The translations under genes and the position numbers were made by a program. DNA of 6,841 nt. Source: CAYONM01 sp964405325 (GTDB lineage: Bacteria > Planctomycetota > UBA11346). Position 1 is the stretch's first letter. Each line of letters opens with the position of its first letter. Location of the stretch: contig CAYONM010000201.1 of the NCBI GenBank assembly GCA_964405325.1, forward strand, positions 1-6,841, given 5' to 3'. The notes below the pieces were generated by a model. It ran no database searches. It was not told the DNA's origin and saw nothing but the letters and a program-made list of their open reading frames with translations. This document shows positions 6,423-6,841 of the stretch, piece by piece.

Positions 6423-6448
6423 CGTCGCGACGTGCTCGCTGCGTGAGC
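6423..6448. repeat. Palindrome and adjacent hairpin
   Basis: CGTCGCGACG (6423-6432) is a perfect 10-bp palindrome. Just beyond it GCTCGC-TGC-GTGAGC (6434-6448) forms a 6-bp stem with one G-T wobble. Both belong to the run of stem-loops between double-hairpin copy 2 and the larger cruciform. Confidence 0.45.
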
Positions 6449-6449
6449 A

Positions 6450-6485
6450 TTTTCCGGCGGCGCTCCGCGCATTTTCGCCGGAAAA
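6450..6485. repeat. 10-bp perfect inverted repeat (cruciform)
   Basis: TTTTCCGGCG (6450-6459) is the exact reverse complement of CGCCGGAAAA (6476-6485). The 16-nt loop contains its own small hairpin GCGC-TCC-GCGC (6460-6470). The arms end in A/T runs, so transcription from either side would meet a GC stem followed by TTTT or its equivalent; it could act as a bidirectional terminator or a protein-binding palindrome. Confidence 0.6.
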
Positions 6486-6535
6486 CCGCTGCTCGGCGCG
6501 AAGCGCTCGCGGCCCATCGGCCTTACGGGCACCTC

Positions 6536-6662
6536 TATAAACTCAGGCACTTCGACCTTTGATGGAGATCCCTTCATCGAGAGGAGGGGTGGTGCTGAGT
6601 CAACAAACCGGGCGCCCGCCCGGAGCCCACGGGTTCAATCGTATCGGTCGGTGCCCGGTTTT
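6536..6662 (+). ncRNA. Candidate small structured RNA with its own terminator
   Basis: A TATAAA -10-like box at 6536-6541 (no clear -35) precedes two stems. The first joins CTCAGGCAC (6542-6550) to GTGCTGAG (6592-6599) with one bulged G and encloses GATGGAG-ATCC-CTTCATC (6561-6578, 7 pairs, one wobble). An unpaired AGGAGG follows this inner hairpin at 6582-6587. The second pairs AAACCGGGC (6605-6613) with GCCCGGTTT (6653-6661), a perfect 9-bp stem ending in TTTT, as in an intrinsic terminator. It matches no RNA family I recognise; tRNA, tmRNA, SRP RNA and RNase P RNA signatures are absent. Speculative. Confidence 0.3.
6602..6623 (-). terminator. Possible minus-strand intrinsic terminator
   Basis: CCGGGC (6608-6613) and GCCCGG (6618-6623) form a 6-bp GC stem with a 4-nt loop. 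Read on the minus strand it is followed by TTTGTT (complement of 6602-6607). It would stop transcription arriving from the right of the window toward clpP. It competes with the longer 9-bp stem 6605-6613/6653-6661. Confidence 0.4.
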
Positions 6663-6671
6663 CGGTTCTTA

Positions 6672-6827
6672 GGGCCCGTCAAAAAATAAACATTACATTT
6701 CGCTTGATCTTTTGCCGCCCTTCTGCGTTGCTTATCGCTCACATATGCCCGATATGCTCACTCTTCGCGCCTTGAAGGATCGACACAATCTCTGCGCGAT
6801 CTGTAACGTTTATTTCTTTCCGCACCC
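6672..6827. mobile_element. 156-bp palindromic MITE with TTA target duplication
   Basis: The ends form 26-bp terminal inverted repeats: 6672-6697 (starting GGGCCCGTC) against the complement of 6802-6827 (starting GGGTGCGGA), 20 of 26 matching, with 13 of 14 in the inner AAATAAACATTACA block. TTA flanks both ends directly (6669-6671 and 6828-6830), as expected of a 3-bp target duplication. A CATAT-GCCCG-ATATG hairpin (6742-6756) lies exactly at the midpoint, so the whole element is an imperfect palindrome. It has no coding capacity and would need a transposase in trans. A T-N-A 3-bp target and GGG ends would suit some IS5-family groups, but that link is inference. Confidence 0.7.
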
Positions 6828-6841
6828 TTACATCGAGGGGC

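Larger units (their letters stand above)
6158..6841. other. 684-bp gene-free region rich in repeats and hairpins
   Basis: No open frame here resembles a protein: the frames across 6178-6577 translate to low-complexity Arg/Ala/Pro/Ser-rich strings that simply read the GC-rich palindromes on both strands. From about 6238 to 6520 the stretch is a chain of short hairpins and repeats. From 6536 to 6662 it holds two larger stems that may belong to a small RNA. From 6672 to 6827 it holds a palindromic mobile element. The last 14 bases hold nothing recognisable. Confidence 0.7.

Noticed and set aside
6178..6577. Overlapping ORFs of 90-120 codons on both strands
   Set aside because: They exist only because the GC-rich palindromes lack stop codons; translations are low-complexity Arg/Ala/Pro/Ser strings with no SD or motif.
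6628..6660. GGGTTCAATC motif resembling a tRNA T-loop
   Set aside because: The bases either side do not form a 5-bp T-stem and there is no acceptor stem, anticodon arm or CCA end around it.
6592..6672. 26-codon GTG-initiated ORF ending at TAG 6670-6672, with AGGAGG 4 nt upstream
   Set aside because: It runs through both arms of the inverted repeat 6605-6661, has no recognisable sequence features, and its SD is more simply part of a structured stretch. Too short to support.
1..6841. CRISPR array, toxin-antitoxin pair, defence or biosynthetic cluster
   Set aside because: No regularly spaced repeats of CRISPR type (the 35-bp repeat has only two copies 119 bp apart and is palindromic throughout), and every supported gene belongs to a well-known housekeeping family.

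Overview
This window is a bacterial chromosomal segment, moderately G+C-rich in its genes, carrying six or seven housekeeping genes at high density and a gene-free, repeat-rich right end. The best taxonomic hint is the first gene: a stand-alone GGQ release-factor-like protein with a C-terminal helical part carrying an SSSQLV motif. I associate this architecture, and the folK plus deoxynucleoside-kinase pairing beside it, with Planctomycetota and related groups. That placement is from memory and is not proven by the sequence.

Layout. (1) 1-102: leader containing part of a GC-rich repeat (copy A). (2) 103-1747, + strand: a likely operon of a GGQ-domain protein, folK (folate pathway pyrophosphokinase) and a deoxynucleoside kinase. 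The last two overlap by one base, and a good intrinsic terminator follows at 1828-1863. (3) 1864-1946: an eroded copy (C) of the same repeat, then dusB (1947-2954, + strand), a tRNA dihydrouridine synthase. (4) 2955-3071: short convergent gap with no convincing terminator. (5) 6157 down to 3072, - strand: clpP, clpX and an RlmI-like 23S rRNA methyltransferase gene, separated by only 6 and 5 nt, so very probably one transcript. (6) 6158-6841: no protein gene I can support. It holds a possible clpP promoter, two near-identical double-hairpin repeats, repeat copy B, a 10-bp-stem cruciform, a possible small structured RNA and a complete-looking 156-bp palindromic MITE with 26-bp terminal inverted repeats and a TTA target duplication.

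Functionally the genes cover translation and its quality control (GGQ protein, tRNA dihydrouridylation, rRNA methylation), ATP-dependent proteolysis (ClpXP: ClpX unfolds and feeds ClpP), and nucleotide and folate supply (dNK, FolK). Catalytic and binding motifs are intact in all of them and no frameshifts are visible. I did not find a novel defence, biosynthetic or mobile system. The most interesting material is the non-coding right end and the related repeats that bracket the gene block.
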